Positions 7,126 through 15,779 of a stretch of 21,737 nucleotides of DNA are shown piece after piece. Made by a program: the position numbers and the translations under genes. Source of the stretch: an uncultured Bordetella sp. (lineage in GTDB: Bacteria; Pseudomonadota; Gammaproteobacteria; Burkholderiales; Burkholderiaceae_B); NCBI GenBank assembly GCA_937881145.1, contig CALGFL010000063.1, forward strand, positions 1 through 21,737. Direction: 5' to 3'. The first letter of the stretch is position 1; every line of letters begins with the position of its first letter. The notes below the pieces were generated by a model that was not told the DNA's origin, made no database searches, and was given only the letters and a program-made list of their open reading frames with translations.

Positions 7126-8079
7126 TCAAGGGTGTACCCGCGCTTGATCAGGCGGGCAGGCGATGCGTCGGCTGCGCCGATCGCGGCAGTCGTAATGCCA
7201 CACCACCACGTGCGGCAGGCTGGCGATGTGCTCGGCCTGCGCCAGTTCGCTTTCGATGTATTCGGTGATGCCCAGCTCGATCAGCATGCGGCGTTTGAAT
7301 TCGGCCGGCGCAATGTCCAGCGACGGCCGCAGCAGCATGCGGGACGGGGCCAGGCCGTGGCGGGCGAGCCAGGCTTCGGTTCGATCGCGATCGCTTTCCA
7401 GCCGGCCCGAAATGATGAGGCCGCCGCTGCGCCAGTCGGGATGCGCCGGCAAGGCCGGCAGGTTGTCGCGCGCGGCCAGCGCGGCCTGCAGGTCGCTGGC
7501 ATACAGGTCCACGGGGACGTCCTCCAGGAAGACGCCGTCAAGGTCGAAGGCGGTGAGCCAGCCGGCCAGGTCGTCGTGGCCGGTGCGCTCGGGCGAAGTG
7601 TGGGCCAGCTGCGAGCGCTCCCAGGGAAAGAGGTAGCGTTCGCCCGCGGCGAGTTTGACGCCGTAGTAGTCGGGCACATGCCGGCTCAGGTCGTCCCAGC
7701 AGATCACCATGAGATCCACGCTGGCGCCGCGCTGCTCGAGCGCGTGCCGCACTCGCTCGAGCGTATGGCCCTTGCCGGCCACGTCTTCCGCCAGCAGCAG
7801 GCGCATGGGGCGATGCGCGGGCAGGTTGTGCAGGTGCGCCGTGCCGGCGGCTCGATCGTAATAAGCCGTGGCATGCGCGATGCCGGTCATCTGGCTGAGC
7901 ATGGTGGCCAGGTACAGGCCGCCGCGTGCCAACCCGACGATGGCGTCGTAGCGGCAGGCCATGACTTCGCGGCGATGGTGCAGGGCGATGTTCTCGATGT
8001 CTTGATACGAGAACCACCGGCGCCGTTCGCCGCCGAGGTCGACGGGCGTGCCGATGGGAAAGGAGGGCGCGGTATGCAT
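7126..8079 (-). CDS. Phosphoribosyltransferase–HAD-like fusion protein
   Basis: A protein of 317 residues from the ATG at 8079. Residues about 22–160 are a type I phosphoribosyltransferase: DAIVGLARGGLYLATMLS is the pyrophosphate-loop strand, and RLLLAEDVAGKGHTL (93–107) is the PRPP-binding loop with its acidic pair. Residues about 175–300 look like a HAD domain: motif I FDLDGVFLED (nucleophile D179), motif II LIISGR (221–226), K262 as the likely motif III lysine, and an acidic ITEYIESELAQAE where motif IV is expected. HAD plus PRTase fusions or pairs occur in nucleotide-salvage and stress-linked gene clusters, but the substrate is unknown. Alternative ATGs lie at 8106 and 8148; the last overlaps the start of the divergent gene, so I prefer the shortest form. 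Confidence 0.82.
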   Translation of the reverse strand: MHTAPSFPIGTPVDLGGERRRWFSYQDIENIALHHRREVMACRYDAIVGLARGGLYLATMLSQMTGIAHATAYYDRAAGTAHLHNLPAHRPMRLLLAEDVAGKGHTLERVRHALEQRGASVDLMVICWDDLSRHVPDYYGVKLAAGERYLFPWERSQLAHTSPERTGHDDLAGWLTAFDLDGVFLEDVPVDLYASDLQAALAARDNLPALPAHPDWRSGGLIISGRLESDRDRTEAWLARHGLAPSRMLLRPSLDIAPAEFKRRMLIELGITEYIESELAQAEHIASLPHVVVWHYDCRDRRSRRIACPPDQARVHP

Positions 8080-8146
8080 GGCGCGGCCAGGCGTGATTGG
8101 GAGCATGCGATTTGGATTACGATGAGAGTCTTTCTTGCGTTCCGTC

Positions 8147-8548
8147 ATGCATTCTAGTCTGCCCATCCGCACTGCCTGCCCGCCCGGCGCCTGTGTCTGC
8201 AATCGCGAGACGCTATTGGCGGATCCGCGGTCGGATCAGCGCATCCTGCTGCTCACCAAGGCCGAGGAAAACAAGCTGATCGAGCATCTGGAAAGCGTCC
8301 AGACCCTGGCCGAACTGCGGCGCATGCAGGTGAAGATGCTGGACCTGCTGGGCATCGTGGTGCACATTGCGCCGGGCACCAACGAAGTGCGCACGGCGCG
8401 CGGCTTCGAGATCCGCATCGAAGACATGCCGGGCCTGTGCAGCAAGACGCGGCGGGCCATTCCGGCGGCCATACGCCGCGGCCTGGAGCGCCGGCCCGAA
8501 ATCGCTTATGCGCTTCTGAACGAGCGCGATCTGCTCGCCGATACCTGA
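8147..8548 (+). CDS. Conserved-looking hypothetical protein with N-terminal cysteine motif
   Basis: I do not recognise this 133-residue protein. It begins MHSSLPIRTACPPGACVCNRE, so C11, C16 and C18 form a C-x4-C-x-C motif that could hold a metal or be a redox site. A helical stretch follows (KAEENKLIEHLESVQTLAEL and MQVKMLDLLG). Then comes a strand-rich block (GIVVHIAPGTNEVRTARGFE) and a basic C-terminal helix (CSKTRRAIPAAIRRGLERRP). Codon use and GC match the neighbours and no shadow frame explains it better. The ATG at 8147 lies in a CATG shared with a possible start of the divergent PRTase–HAD gene. The alpha/beta hydrolase begins 45 bases downstream on the same strand, so co-transcription is likely. 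Confidence 0.75.
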   Translation: MHSSLPIRTACPPGACVCNRETLLADPRSDQRILLLTKAEENKLIEHLESVQTLAELRRMQVKMLDLLGIVVHIAPGTNEVRTARGFEIRIEDMPGLCSKTRRAIPAAIRRGLERRPEIAYALLNERDLLADT

Positions 8549-8593
8549 CGAGCGCCACGGCGCGCATCGCGCCATGGAAAAGGAGAACAAACC

Positions 8594-9343
8594 ATGTCCG
8601 ACCCGGCCGGCCGTTCGGCGAATACTTCCAAGCCTCGCAGCTATGTGCTGGTGCACGGCGCCTGGCATGGCGGCTGGTGCTGGGATTCCGTGGCGCGGAT
8701 CCTGCGCTCGCACGGGCACCGGGTGTTCGCGCCGACGCTCAGCGGGCTCGGTGAACGGGCGCATCTGCTGTCGCCCGAGATCGATCTGCAGGTGTTCATC
8801 CAGGACGTCGTCGACGTCTTCGAGCAGAACGATCTGGCCGACGTGATTCTGGTGGGGCACAGCTTCGGCGGTTTGTCCTTGATCGGTGCGGCCGACCGCG
8901 TGCCGCAGCGGATACGCCAGCTGGTGTTCCTGGACGCAATGGTGCTGTCCGATGGCGAATCGGCGTTCTCGGGCTTGCCTGCCGAGGTCGTCGCCAAGCG
9001 CACGAAGCTGGCGCTGGACACCAGCCGCGGGCTGTCGATTCCGCCGCCGTCGGCGCGTGCCTTGGGGGTGTCCGATCCCGAGCAGGCCGCGTTCATCGAA
9101 CGTCATTGCACGCCGCATCCGTTCAGGACCTTTACCGACCCCATGGTCGTCAAAGGCGCGCCCGGCGGTGCGCTGCCCAAGGTTTATATCCAGTGCGTCG
9201 ATCCGGTATACGCGCCGCTGCAGGAGAGTCGCGACTTCGTCAGGAAGCAGGAGGATTGGGCCTGGGACGAGATCGCCACGGGGCACGACGCCATGGTGAG
9301 CGCCCCCGAGGAACTGGCCGCTAAATTGCTGGCGTTCGCGTAA
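8594..9343 (+). CDS. Alpha/beta-fold hydrolase (EstC / pyrethroid-hydrolase-like esterase)
   Basis: A 249-residue cytoplasmic hydrolase. HGAWHGGWCW (21–30) supplies the oxyanion-hole loop typical of the plant-SABP2/EstC-type esterases. The nucleophile elbow is GHSFGG with S90, and the catalytic histidine is probably H231 in TGHDAM near the C-terminus. TLSGLGERAHL, shortly after strand 4, is also characteristic of this subfamily. Members hydrolyse small esters; the substrate here is not evident. A clear ribosome-binding site (AAAAGGAG, 8578–8585) precedes the ATG at 8594. The gene is followed by a strong hairpin terminator shared with the convergent opgH. Confidence 0.9.
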   Translation: MSDPAGRSANTSKPRSYVLVHGAWHGGWCWDSVARILRSHGHRVFAPTLSGLGERAHLLSPEIDLQVFIQDVVDVFEQNDLADVILVGHSFGGLSLIGAADRVPQRIRQLVFLDAMVLSDGESAFSGLPAEVVAKRTKLALDTSRGLSIPPPSARALGVSDPEQAAFIERHCTPHPFRTFTDPMVVKGAPGGALPKVYIQCVDPVYAPLQESRDFVRKQEDWAWDEIATGHDAMVSAPEELAAKLLAFA

Positions 9344-9355
9344 GGGTGCGATCGC

Positions 9356-9393
9356 AAAAAAATGGGCCGACATTGCGTTGGCCCATTTTTTTT
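9356..9393. terminator. Bidirectional rho-independent terminator between hydrolase and opgH
   Basis: A 13-base perfect inverted repeat, with left arm 9356–9368 (A7-TGGGCC) and right arm 9380–9392 (GGCCCA-T7), encloses an 11-base loop. A/T tracts on both sides give a U-tract in either direction. It sits between the convergent 3' ends of the alpha/beta hydrolase and opgH, so it should end both transcripts. Confidence 0.92.
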
Positions 9394-9418
9394 GCGCGCC
9401 GGGATTTCAGCCGGGCGC

Positions 9419-11869
9419 TCAGGCCGCTTCGGGTTCGTGCCTGATCCACGCCAGGCGGTGCAGCTGCGCCATGGCGATGGGGTCGTCCAGCAATTTGAGG
9501 CGCTGCGGCTCGGTCAGGTCGGCGATGTTCTCGGCGGCCTGGTAGACCAGCGCGCGGCGCGCGGCCAGGTTGGCCGGCACGGGACGGTGGCGGGCCGTGC
9601 CCATGGCGCAGGCCATGGCGTTGACGACCGGGTCGATGACCGCGTCGTCGAAGGTCGGGTCTTCTTTGCTGTTGTCGCGCGCGGCGTGCGTGTAGAGGTG
9701 CGTGTCCTGCAGCTCCTGGGGCGGACGCATTTCTTCGGGGATGCGAAAGAGGTTGCGCCTGATGCTCTGCAAGCCCGGCTCGAGCCGGCTGGAATACACC
9801 GACAGCGGGATGATGAGCAGCCAGGCCGCCAGGATGGGGGTCATCCACGTCAGGAAGATCGGGTTGAGCCAGGCCACCAGCGCGGCCCAGGCAATGCCCA
9901 GCAGGGTCTGCGAGGCGTGCCGGCGGATGGATTCGCCCCAGGGCGTGTCCTGCGCGTCGCGGTGGGGCGAGACCCACTTGGCCTTCAGGCCCAGGAAGGC
10001 CGCCACCACGAAGCGGGTGTGAAAGAGCATGCGCACGGGGGCGAGCAGCATCGAGAACACCACTTCGAGCAGCATGCTCTGCAGCGCCTTGATGCGGCCG
10101 CCGTAGTCTTGCGGGTCGCGGAACCAGATGCGCAACAGGGCCAGCACCTTGGGCAGGAAGAGCAGCACGAAGGTGGTGGAAAAGAGCGCGATGGCCTTGT
10201 CGGGATGCCATTGCGGCCAGATCGGAAAGAGCTGGCGCGGCTCGACGAAGTATTGCGGCTCGGTCAGCGTGTGCACTGCCAGAAGCGCGGTGGACAGGGC
10301 CATGAAGAGGAACCACAGCGGCGCCGACAGATAGGACATCACCCCGGTGAGGAACACCGCGCGGTGCACCGGGTGAAAGCCGTCGATCAGGAACAGCCGG
10401 AAGTTCATCAGGTTGCCGTGGCACCAGCGCTGGTCGCGCTGCAGCTCGTCGAGCAGGTTGGGCGGCAGTTCTTCGTAGCTGCCCGGCATGTCGTAGGCGA
10501 TCCAGACGCCCCAGCCGGCGCGGCGCATCAGCGCAGCCTCGACGAAGTCGTGCGACAGGATGGCGCCGGCGAACGAGCCCTTGCCCGGCAGCGGCGCCAG
10601 GATGCAGTGCTCCATGAAGGGCGCCAGGCGGATGATGGCATTGTGCCCCCAGTAGTGCGACTCGCCCAGCTGCCAGTAATGCATGCCGGCCGTGAACAGC
10701 GGGCCGTAGACGCGCGTGGCGAACTGCTGGATGCGGGTGTAGAGGGTGTCCATGCCGCTGGCCTGCGGCGCGCTCTGGATGATGCCGGCCGTGGGGTTGG
10801 CTTGCATGAGTTGCACCAGCGACTTGAGGCACTCGCCGGTCATGACGCTGTCGGCGTCCAGCACCACCATGTACTGGTAGTGCGCGCCCCAGCGCCGGCA
10901 GAAATCGTCGATGTTGCCGCTCTTGCGCTTGACGCGGCGCCGGCGCCGGCGATAGAAGATGCGGCCGAAACCGCTCACCGCCTTGCACAGCTGCAGCCAG
11001 GCCTTCTGCTCTTCGATACAGATGTCGGCCTTGTAGCTGTCCGACAGCACGAAGACGTCGAAATTCTTGAGCGAGTCGGTGCGGGCGAGCGATTCGTAGG
11101 TAGCGCGCAGGCCGGCGAAGACGCGCGCGACGTCTTCGTTGCAGATGGGCATGACCAGCGCGCAGCGCGCGCCTTTCTCGGGCAGCGGCGCGCCGGACAG
11201 GCCGCGCGCGGAGATGCTGTATCGGTCGCGGCCGATCATGAGCTGCAGAAAGCCCATCATGGCCGTCCAGAAGCCGGACGAGACCCAGCCGAACAGCAGC
11301 GCGAAAAGAATGAGGATGAGGATTTCGAGCAGGTTGCCGCCCTGATAGGGCAGCACGCCCTTCATGTACCAGGTGGCCACGGCGGTCTGCACGGTCACGC
11401 CCGCGAGCAGGACCATGCGGCGGCGGCTGCCGGCGCGGCGCCAGGGGGCGCCGTCGTCGTCGTGCAGGGTGGCGCGGGTAATGGGGGGCGCGGGCGGACG
11501 GCCGTCGCGCAGGCGGCGCCACATGCGCACCAGCGGATTGGTGACCCAGGGCACGGGCACCAGCGACGAGCGCGCGTGCGGCGGCATGGCTGCGATCTCG
11601 GCGCCGGAGGCATCGCTGTGCATGACGCCGGCGGCCAGGGGGCCCGCGCCGACGCCCAGCATCAGTCGTTGGCCTTCCGAAGCCATGGACGGTTCGGTGA
11701 CCGTGCCGTGCTGGCCTATGGCCTCGTGCAGGGCCGTCCAGGGGTCTTCGCCCTGGGCAACGGCTTGTTCGATCTGGCGCTCCAGTACCTGGCGCTGGGC
11801 CTCGGGCAGGGGCAGGCGCTGGAGGTAGCCGTGGATCAGGCCGTCGTCCTTATTTGGATTCAGGCTCAT
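9419..11869 (-). CDS. opgH: Glucans biosynthesis glucosyltransferase OpgH
   Basis: An 816-residue inner-membrane GT2 glucosyltransferase that builds the beta-1,2-glucan backbone of osmoregulated periplasmic glucans from UDP-glucose. The cytoplasmic N-terminus (1–150) is followed by two membrane helices (about 151–170 and 180–212) and the catalytic domain. That domain carries [13 protein letters not shown], the DAD motif at 338–340 (VVLDADSVM), D441 in SHDFVEAAL and the Q-x2-RW-type motif QRDQRW at 477–482. Several more helices follow from about 500 to 700. The [13 protein letters not shown] basic run is a conserved OpgH feature. The start ATG lies inside the end of opgG (20-base overlap), so the two are coupled. 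The gene ends at a bidirectional terminator. Confidence 0.96.
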   Translation of the reverse strand: MSLNPNKDDGLIHGYLQRLPLPEAQRQVLERQIEQAVAQGEDPWTALHEAIGQHGTVTEPSMASEGQRLMLGVGAGPLAAGVMHSDASGAEIAAMPPHARSSLVPVPWVTNPLVRMWRRLRDGRPPAPPITRATLHDDDGAPWRRAGSRRRMVLLAGVTVQTAVATWYMKGVLPYQGGNLLEILILILFALLFGWVSSGFWTAMMGFLQLMIGRDRYSISARGLSGAPLPEKGARCALVMPICNEDVARVFAGLRATYESLARTDSLKNFDVFVLSDSYKADICIEEQKAWLQLCKAVSGFGRIFYRRRRRRVKRKSGNIDDFCRRWGAHYQYMVVLDADSVMTGECLKSLVQLMQANPTAGIIQSAPQASGMDTLYTRIQQFATRVYGPLFTAGMHYWQLGESHYWGHNAIIRLAPFMEHCILAPLPGKGSFAGAILSHDFVEAALMRRAGWGVWIAYDMPGSYEELPPNLLDELQRDQRWCHGNLMNFRLFLIDGFHPVHRAVFLTGVMSYLSAPLWFLFMALSTALLAVHTLTEPQYFVEPRQLFPIWPQWHPDKAIALFSTTFVLLFLPKVLALLRIWFRDPQDYGGRIKALQSMLLEVVFSMLLAPVRMLFHTRFVVAAFLGLKAKWVSPHRDAQDTPWGESIRRHASQTLLGIAWAALVAWLNPIFLTWMTPILAAWLLIIPLSVYSSRLEPGLQSIRRNLFRIPEEMRPPQELQDTHLYTHAARDNSKEDPTFDDAVIDPVVNAMACAMGTARHRPVPANLAARRALVYQAAENIADLTEPQRLKLLDDPIAMAQLHRLAWIRHEPEAA

Positions 11870-13679
11870 TGCTGCTGGGCGGCATTTGATAGGACCAGGT
11901 TTCCGACAGCGGCGTCTGGCCGCTCATGAGCGTGGCGCGCATTTCCACCGGCTTGGCCGGGTCCTTGACGTTCACGCGCACAGTCAGCCGGCGGCCGCCG
12001 GTAACGGGGTTGGGGCGCACCGTGTTTTCGACGATCTGGCCGTTATCGTTGGACGAGACGTTGGCGGTGACGGTGGCGTCGGCCGGCAGGTTTTCGAGCG
12101 AGGAGCCGACGAAGTCGACGATGAAGGTCGTGCTGCCGTCGCTGCGGCGGATCAGGTCGGGGCCCTTGACTTCGTCGCGCGAGCGGCGCGTCTGCATGAC
12201 CCAGGCGAGCGGCGTTTTGTGGGCATTCTGGTTGTTCAGCGTCCAGGTCATGCGGTATTCGACGTCCAGCGGCGTGCCCGGCTTGGGCAGCGCGTCGGGC
12301 ACCCAGAAAGCCACGATGTTGTCGTTGGTTTCGTCGGGCGTGGGGATCTCGACCAGTTGCACGCTGCCCTTGCCCCAGTCGCCGATGGGTTCGATCCACA
12401 GGCTGGGGCGCTTTTCGTAGTGATCGTCGAGGTCTTCGTAGTTGTAGAAGCTGCGCGCGCGCTGCAGCAGGCCGAAGCCGCGCGGGCTTTCCATGGCGAA
12501 GGCGCTCACGGCCAGCCGCTTCGGATTGTTCAGCGGACGCCACAGCCATTCGTCCTTGCCCGTGTGCATGGCCAGGCCGTCGGAGTCGTGCATCTCGGGG
12601 CGGTAGTTGGTCGTGGTCGACGGCTGATTGGAGCCATACAGGAACATGCTGGTCAGCGGCGCAATGCCCAGGCGGCCCACGCGGTCGCGCAGATAAATGC
12701 GCGCCTTCACGTTCACGATGGTGTCGACGCCGGGGTGAAAGTCGAACTGATAGGCACCGGTGGCGCGCGGCGAATCGAGCAGCGCGTAGACGATGAGATC
12801 GGAGGCGGTCTTTGCGGGCTTGACGATCCAGAACTTGCGAAAGGCCGGAAACTCTTCGCCGGACGGCAGCGCCGTGTCGATGGCCAGGCCGCGGGCCGAC
12901 AGGCCGTAGGTCATGCCGCGGCCGATCACGCGGAAATAGCTGGCGCCCAGAAACGAGGCCAGCTCGTCGTTGGGCTTGAGCACCGAGTTGACCGGATACA
13001 GGATCTTGAAGCCGGCAAAGCCCAGGTCCTTGAGCAGCTTGGGATCGATCTTCAGATCGCCGTAGTTGAAGTCGTCCGGATCGAACTTGATCGGATGCGA
13101 GGCGCCGTGCTCGTCGACTTCATTGATCTCGACGGGCACGTTGAAATGCATGCCTTCGGGATAGAAGCCCAGACGGAAGGCCGAGCCGTCGTTGATCCAG
13201 TGCGAGTGGTCTTCGCGGAACTGGACGTTTTGATAATTGGCGTACTTCAGGTCCTGCAGTTTTTCGGGCAGATTGGGCGTGGGCTGCTTGTAGCGCTCCG
13301 AAGCCAGGTGGTGAGCCATGTTTTCCACTTCGGCGAAAGCGAAGCGGGAGGGCGCCTTGGCGGCTTCCGGCTCGGTCTTGTGCTCGGCGGGTTTGGCCGC
13401 GGCCTTGTGCTCGACCGGGGCCTGGGCGCGCGGCTTGGGTTCGGCGGGTTTGGGCCTGGGCTTGGGGGCTTCGGGCTTGACCGCGGGTTTGGCCTGCTCG
13501 GGCGGAACCTCGATGCGGATGACTTCCGCGTTGGTCGTATCCACTTTCGGGATGGGGGGCTGCTGCGCGGATTGTGCAGGCTGCGATTGCGCGTAGGCCG
13601 CGCCGCTCAACAGAGCGGCGACAACAAGGCTGGCGATCGGGATACTGCCGCGGATGCGGCGGGCGATGGAAAAGGTCAC
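11850..13679 (-). CDS. opgG: Glucans biosynthesis protein OpgG (periplasmic), with Pro/Lys-rich N-terminal linker
   Basis: OpgG acts in the periplasm with OpgH in osmoregulated glucan synthesis. From the GTG at 13679 it has 609 residues, about 100 more than E. coli OpgG. Residues 1–30 are a signal peptide ([18 protein letters not shown], cleavage after AYA). Residues about 60–110 are a Pro/Lys/Ala/Glu-rich linker with repeats such as [14 protein letters not shown] and KPAEHK. The MdoG domain begins near 112 ([18 protein letters not shown]) and carries [65 protein letters not shown] and [14 protein letters not shown]. The GTG start has an AAAAGG upstream and puts the signal peptide at the very N-terminus; the frame is open far upstream, but those residues look like non-coding shadow. 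It overlaps opgH by 20 bases. Confidence 0.94.
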   Translation of the reverse strand: MTFSIARRIRGSIPIASLVVAALLSGAAYAQSQPAQSAQQPPIPKVDTTNAEVIRIEVPPEQAKPAVKPEAPKPRPKPAEPKPRAQAPVEHKAAAKPAEHKTEPEAAKAPSRFAFAEVENMAHHLASERYKQPTPNLPEKLQDLKYANYQNVQFREDHSHWINDGSAFRLGFYPEGMHFNVPVEINEVDEHGASHPIKFDPDDFNYGDLKIDPKLLKDLGFAGFKILYPVNSVLKPNDELASFLGASYFRVIGRGMTYGLSARGLAIDTALPSGEEFPAFRKFWIVKPAKTASDLIVYALLDSPRATGAYQFDFHPGVDTIVNVKARIYLRDRVGRLGIAPLTSMFLYGSNQPSTTTNYRPEMHDSDGLAMHTGKDEWLWRPLNNPKRLAVSAFAMESPRGFGLLQRARSFYNYEDLDDHYEKRPSLWIEPIGDWGKGSVQLVEIPTPDETNDNIVAFWVPDALPKPGTPLDVEYRMTWTLNNQNAHKTPLAWVMQTRRSRDEVKGPDLIRRSDGSTTFIVDFVGSSLENLPADATVTANVSSNDNGQIVENTVRPNPVTGGRRLTVRVNVKDPAKPVEMRATLMSGQTPLSETWSYQMPPSSNEPESK

Positions 13680-13800
13680 GGCGTGGAGCCTTTTGCGAAA
13701 AACGGAAGAGGCGAGATGAAATTTTTGCACAGACGGCGATGGCAAGCGCGGGCAAGCTTCGGGCCTGGGCTCGCCAGGGCGTCCGCCGTGCTGACCCGGG

Positions 13801-13806
13801 ATAATA
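13801..13806 (-). promoter_or_regulatory. Possible -10 element for opgGH
   Basis: On the minus strand TATTAT matches the -10 consensus in 5 of 6 bases, but the hexamer 17 bases upstream (TTCGCG) is a poor -35. It would give an opgG leader of roughly 115 bases. Two direct copies of ATCCCGG flank the element on either side. This is a weak prediction from sequence similarity only. Confidence 0.25.
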
Positions 13807-13819
13807 CTCCCCTCCGGGA

Positions 13820-14536
13820 TCAGCGCGAAGTGGCGTCCGGCGCCCGGCGCCAGATCCGCCAAAGCAGCAGGCACAGCAGGCCGCAGACGAGCAGCGCCAT
13901 GGCCCCGGCATAGATGGGCAGCAAGCGGCCGGCGCCGCTCAGGGTGGCCGACAAGCTGCCCTTGATGGCAATGGGGGCGACGATGACGGCAAAAACCAGC
14001 AGGATGGCGCCCATAGCAAGCAGGAACAGCGCCATCCAGCCCAGTTGCGGGATGGCCAGGCGCTTGGGTGCGGAGGATAGGGCGGCGGCCTTGTTGGTGG
14101 CCTTGGCCGGCTTGGCGGATTTGTCGGCGGCGCGCGATTTGGCCGCGGGCTCGCCGGCGCGCGGCGCGGCGAGCTGCACGAGTCCGCGCCAGATGCCCGG
14201 CGCCGCGGCCAGCGTGCCAAAGCCGACCAGGGCGCCCAGCAGAGCTTCGGGCGAGATCGGGCGCGGGCCGGCGAGCCAGCCTGAGTGGCCGATGCCCGGC
14301 CAGGCGCCCATGTGGCCATAGAGCATGTGGCCGACGCCGTAGAGGGCGGCCAGGGCGGCTGCGATGACGGCCAGCACGGTCAAGGCGCCGGCGGCGTCCT
14401 GGGCGCGCCGGCTGACGGGCAGCAGCATGACCAGGGCGAGTATCTTCAGGCACAGCCAGGTTGCCGCGGCCAGCAGCGCGGCGCTGGCCAGCGATAAGAC
14501 GAAGCCGAAGAGAAAGCGGGTAAGAAACAGCAGCAT
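13820..14536 (-). CDS. Unrecognised inner-membrane protein upstream of opgGH
   Basis: I do not recognise this 238-residue protein. It has strongly hydrophobic segments at about 3–40, 48–68, 95–120, 165–195 and 205–230. A polar Lys/Ala linker at about 125–155 (KSRAADKSAKPAKATNKAAA) divides it into two membrane halves. A glycine-histidine loop (GVGHMLYGHMGAWPGIGHSG) lies at about 67–86. Coding character is supported by the typical third-position GC and lack of a better opposite frame. It is on the same strand as nitronate monooxygenase (80 bases upstream) and opgG (140 bases downstream), so it may belong to an extended opg transcript. No ribosome-binding site is evident at the ATG at 14536; a strong GC hairpin sits where one would be expected. 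Confidence 0.75.
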   Translation of the reverse strand: MLLFLTRFLFGFVLSLASAALLAAATWLCLKILALVMLLPVSRRAQDAAGALTVLAVIAAALAALYGVGHMLYGHMGAWPGIGHSGWLAGPRPISPEALLGALVGFGTLAAAPGIWRGLVQLAAPRAGEPAAKSRAADKSAKPAKATNKAAALSSAPKRLAIPQLGWMALFLLAMGAILLVFAVIVAPIAIKGSLSATLSGAGRLLPIYAGAMALLVCGLLCLLLWRIWRRAPDATSR

Positions 14537-14544
14537 GGAACTTG

Positions 14545-14567
14545 CCGCCGCCCGGAAGGGGCGGCGG
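14545..14567 (-). promoter_or_regulatory. GC-rich hairpin immediately upstream of the membrane-protein start codon
   Basis: A perfect 9-base stem (CCGCCGCCC / GGGCGGCGG) with a 5-base loop ends 8 bases before the ATG at 14536. It has no U-tract, so it is not a classical terminator. In the mRNA it would overlap or abut the ribosome-binding region of the membrane-protein gene. Effect on translation is inferred. Confidence 0.5.
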
Positions 14568-14616
14568 GCGGCATGACCTTAGCACATCGCGATGAGGGGC
14601 CGGCGAGGCGGCCGTG

Positions 14617-15684
14617 CTATGCGTCGATCTCGGCGCGCAGCGTGCGCACCAGATCGGCGGCGGGCAGGCCGCGCGACAGGCGAAAACCCTGGCCGGCCCA
14701 TTGCGCGGCGAAATCGGCGCTGCCCCGGGCCTTGGCGGCCGCGTGCAGGGCCTTGCCCGCATCGTAGACGACGGGGTAGTCGGGCAGGACCGGGCATTCG
14801 GGCGCGGCGCCCAGGGCGGTGAGCCGGTTGGCGAACCCGCGCGCGGGCCGGCCGGAAATGGAGCGGGTCATGACTGTGACATGAGCGTCGTCCTGCACCA
14901 GCAGGGCCTGCCGGTAGGCGGCGTCGGCGTTCGACTCGGGGCAGGACACGAAGGCCGTGCCCAGTTGCGCGGCCTGTGCGCCCAGCGTCAGCGCGGCGGC
15001 GATGCCCGCGCCGTCCATGATGCCGCCCGCTGCGATCACAGGCAGCGACAGGCGCGTGGACAGAAGGCGCGTGAGCGCCAGGGTGCCGAGTTGTTCGTCG
15101 GGGCCGTCGGGGTCGAAGATGCCGCGGTGGCCGCCCGCTTCGATGCCCTGCGCCACGATGGCATCGATGCCTGCCGCTTCGATGCGGCGGGCCTCGTCCA
15201 GGCTGGTGGCGGTGGCCATGAGGTAGCAGCCCGCCGCATGCAGGGCGGCAATGCGCTTGGCGTCGGGCAGGCCGAAATGAAAGCTCACCACGGCCGGGCG
15301 TTCGTCGAGCAGCATGTGCAGCATGTCGTCGTCGACCATGAAGCTGGCGTAGATCTCGCGCAATTGCGCCGGCGGCTGCGCGCCGAATTCGGCGAAGCTG
15401 GGCGCGAGATAGTCGATCCACGCGCGCTCGCGCCTGGCGTCGGCCTGAGCCGGCTTGTGGCAGAAGAGGTTGATGTTGAAAGCGCCTTGCGTGAGCGTGC
15501 GGGTCTGCTTGATGGCTTCGCGCGCGGCGTCGGCGTGCATCGCGGCCACGCCCAGCGATCCCAGGGCGCCGGCGTTGCTGACTGCCGCGGCGAGCGCGGG
15601 CGTGGTCGTGCCGGCCATGGGGGCCTGGATGATGGGATGGCTCAGGCCCAGGCGGGCCGTCAGGGGCGTGGCGGTCTTGGTCAT
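14617..15684 (-). CDS. Nitronate monooxygenase (class I, FMN-dependent)
   Basis: A 355-residue TIM-barrel flavoprotein that oxidises alkyl nitronates such as propionate 3-nitronate. Landmarks are LGLSHPIIQAPMAG with an FMN-binding loop, SNAGALGSLG, FNINLFCH, GLPDAKRIAALHAAG, and the catalytic H186 in AQGIEAGGHRG. VIAAGGIMDGAGIAAALTLGAQAAQLGTAF follows as the phosphate-binding region, and a C-terminal ISGRPARGFANRL. The set and the length fit NMO family proteins well. The ATG at 15684 gives the family's normal N-terminus, though no ribosome-binding site is obvious. It heads a leftward run towards the membrane protein and opgGH and is divergent from the metallophosphoesterase over 95 bases. Confidence 0.93.
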   Translation of the reverse strand: MTKTATPLTARLGLSHPIIQAPMAGTTTPALAAAVSNAGALGSLGVAAMHADAAREAIKQTRTLTQGAFNINLFCHKPAQADARRERAWIDYLAPSFAEFGAQPPAQLREIYASFMVDDDMLHMLLDERPAVVSFHFGLPDAKRIAALHAAGCYLMATATSLDEARRIEAAGIDAIVAQGIEAGGHRGIFDPDGPDEQLGTLALTRLLSTRLSLPVIAAGGIMDGAGIAAALTLGAQAAQLGTAFVSCPESNADAAYRQALLVQDDAHVTVMTRSISGRPARGFANRLTALGAAPECPVLPDYPVVYDAGKALHAAAKARGSADFAAQWAGQGFRLSRGLPAADLVRTLRAEIDA

Positions 15685-15779
15685 GGGGTCACGGTAGTCG
15701 CTTGGGCTTTGAGGTGCAAGTTGAGTTAGCCTAGTGAATCTGTCAATGCGGAAAGGAGCCGGGCGCCGGCCCTGGCACT

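Noticed and set aside
10930..10970. Run of six arginines in OpgH
   Set aside because: The basic run after IFY is a normal conserved feature of OpgH proteins, not an anomaly.
9362..11929. Long open frame (855 codons) opposite opgH
   Set aside because: It is antisense to an unambiguous opgH and rich in Arg/His/Gln/Gly without a domain, the usual by-product of GC-rich third positions.
11886..13913. Long open frame (675 codons) opposite opgG
   Set aside because: Antisense shadow of opgG, with low-complexity composition and no recognisable motif.
13680..14762. In-frame upstream extension of opgG to 970 codons
   Set aside because: The extra part overlaps the membrane-protein gene in another frame, is Arg/Pro-rich, and would bury the signal peptide internally.
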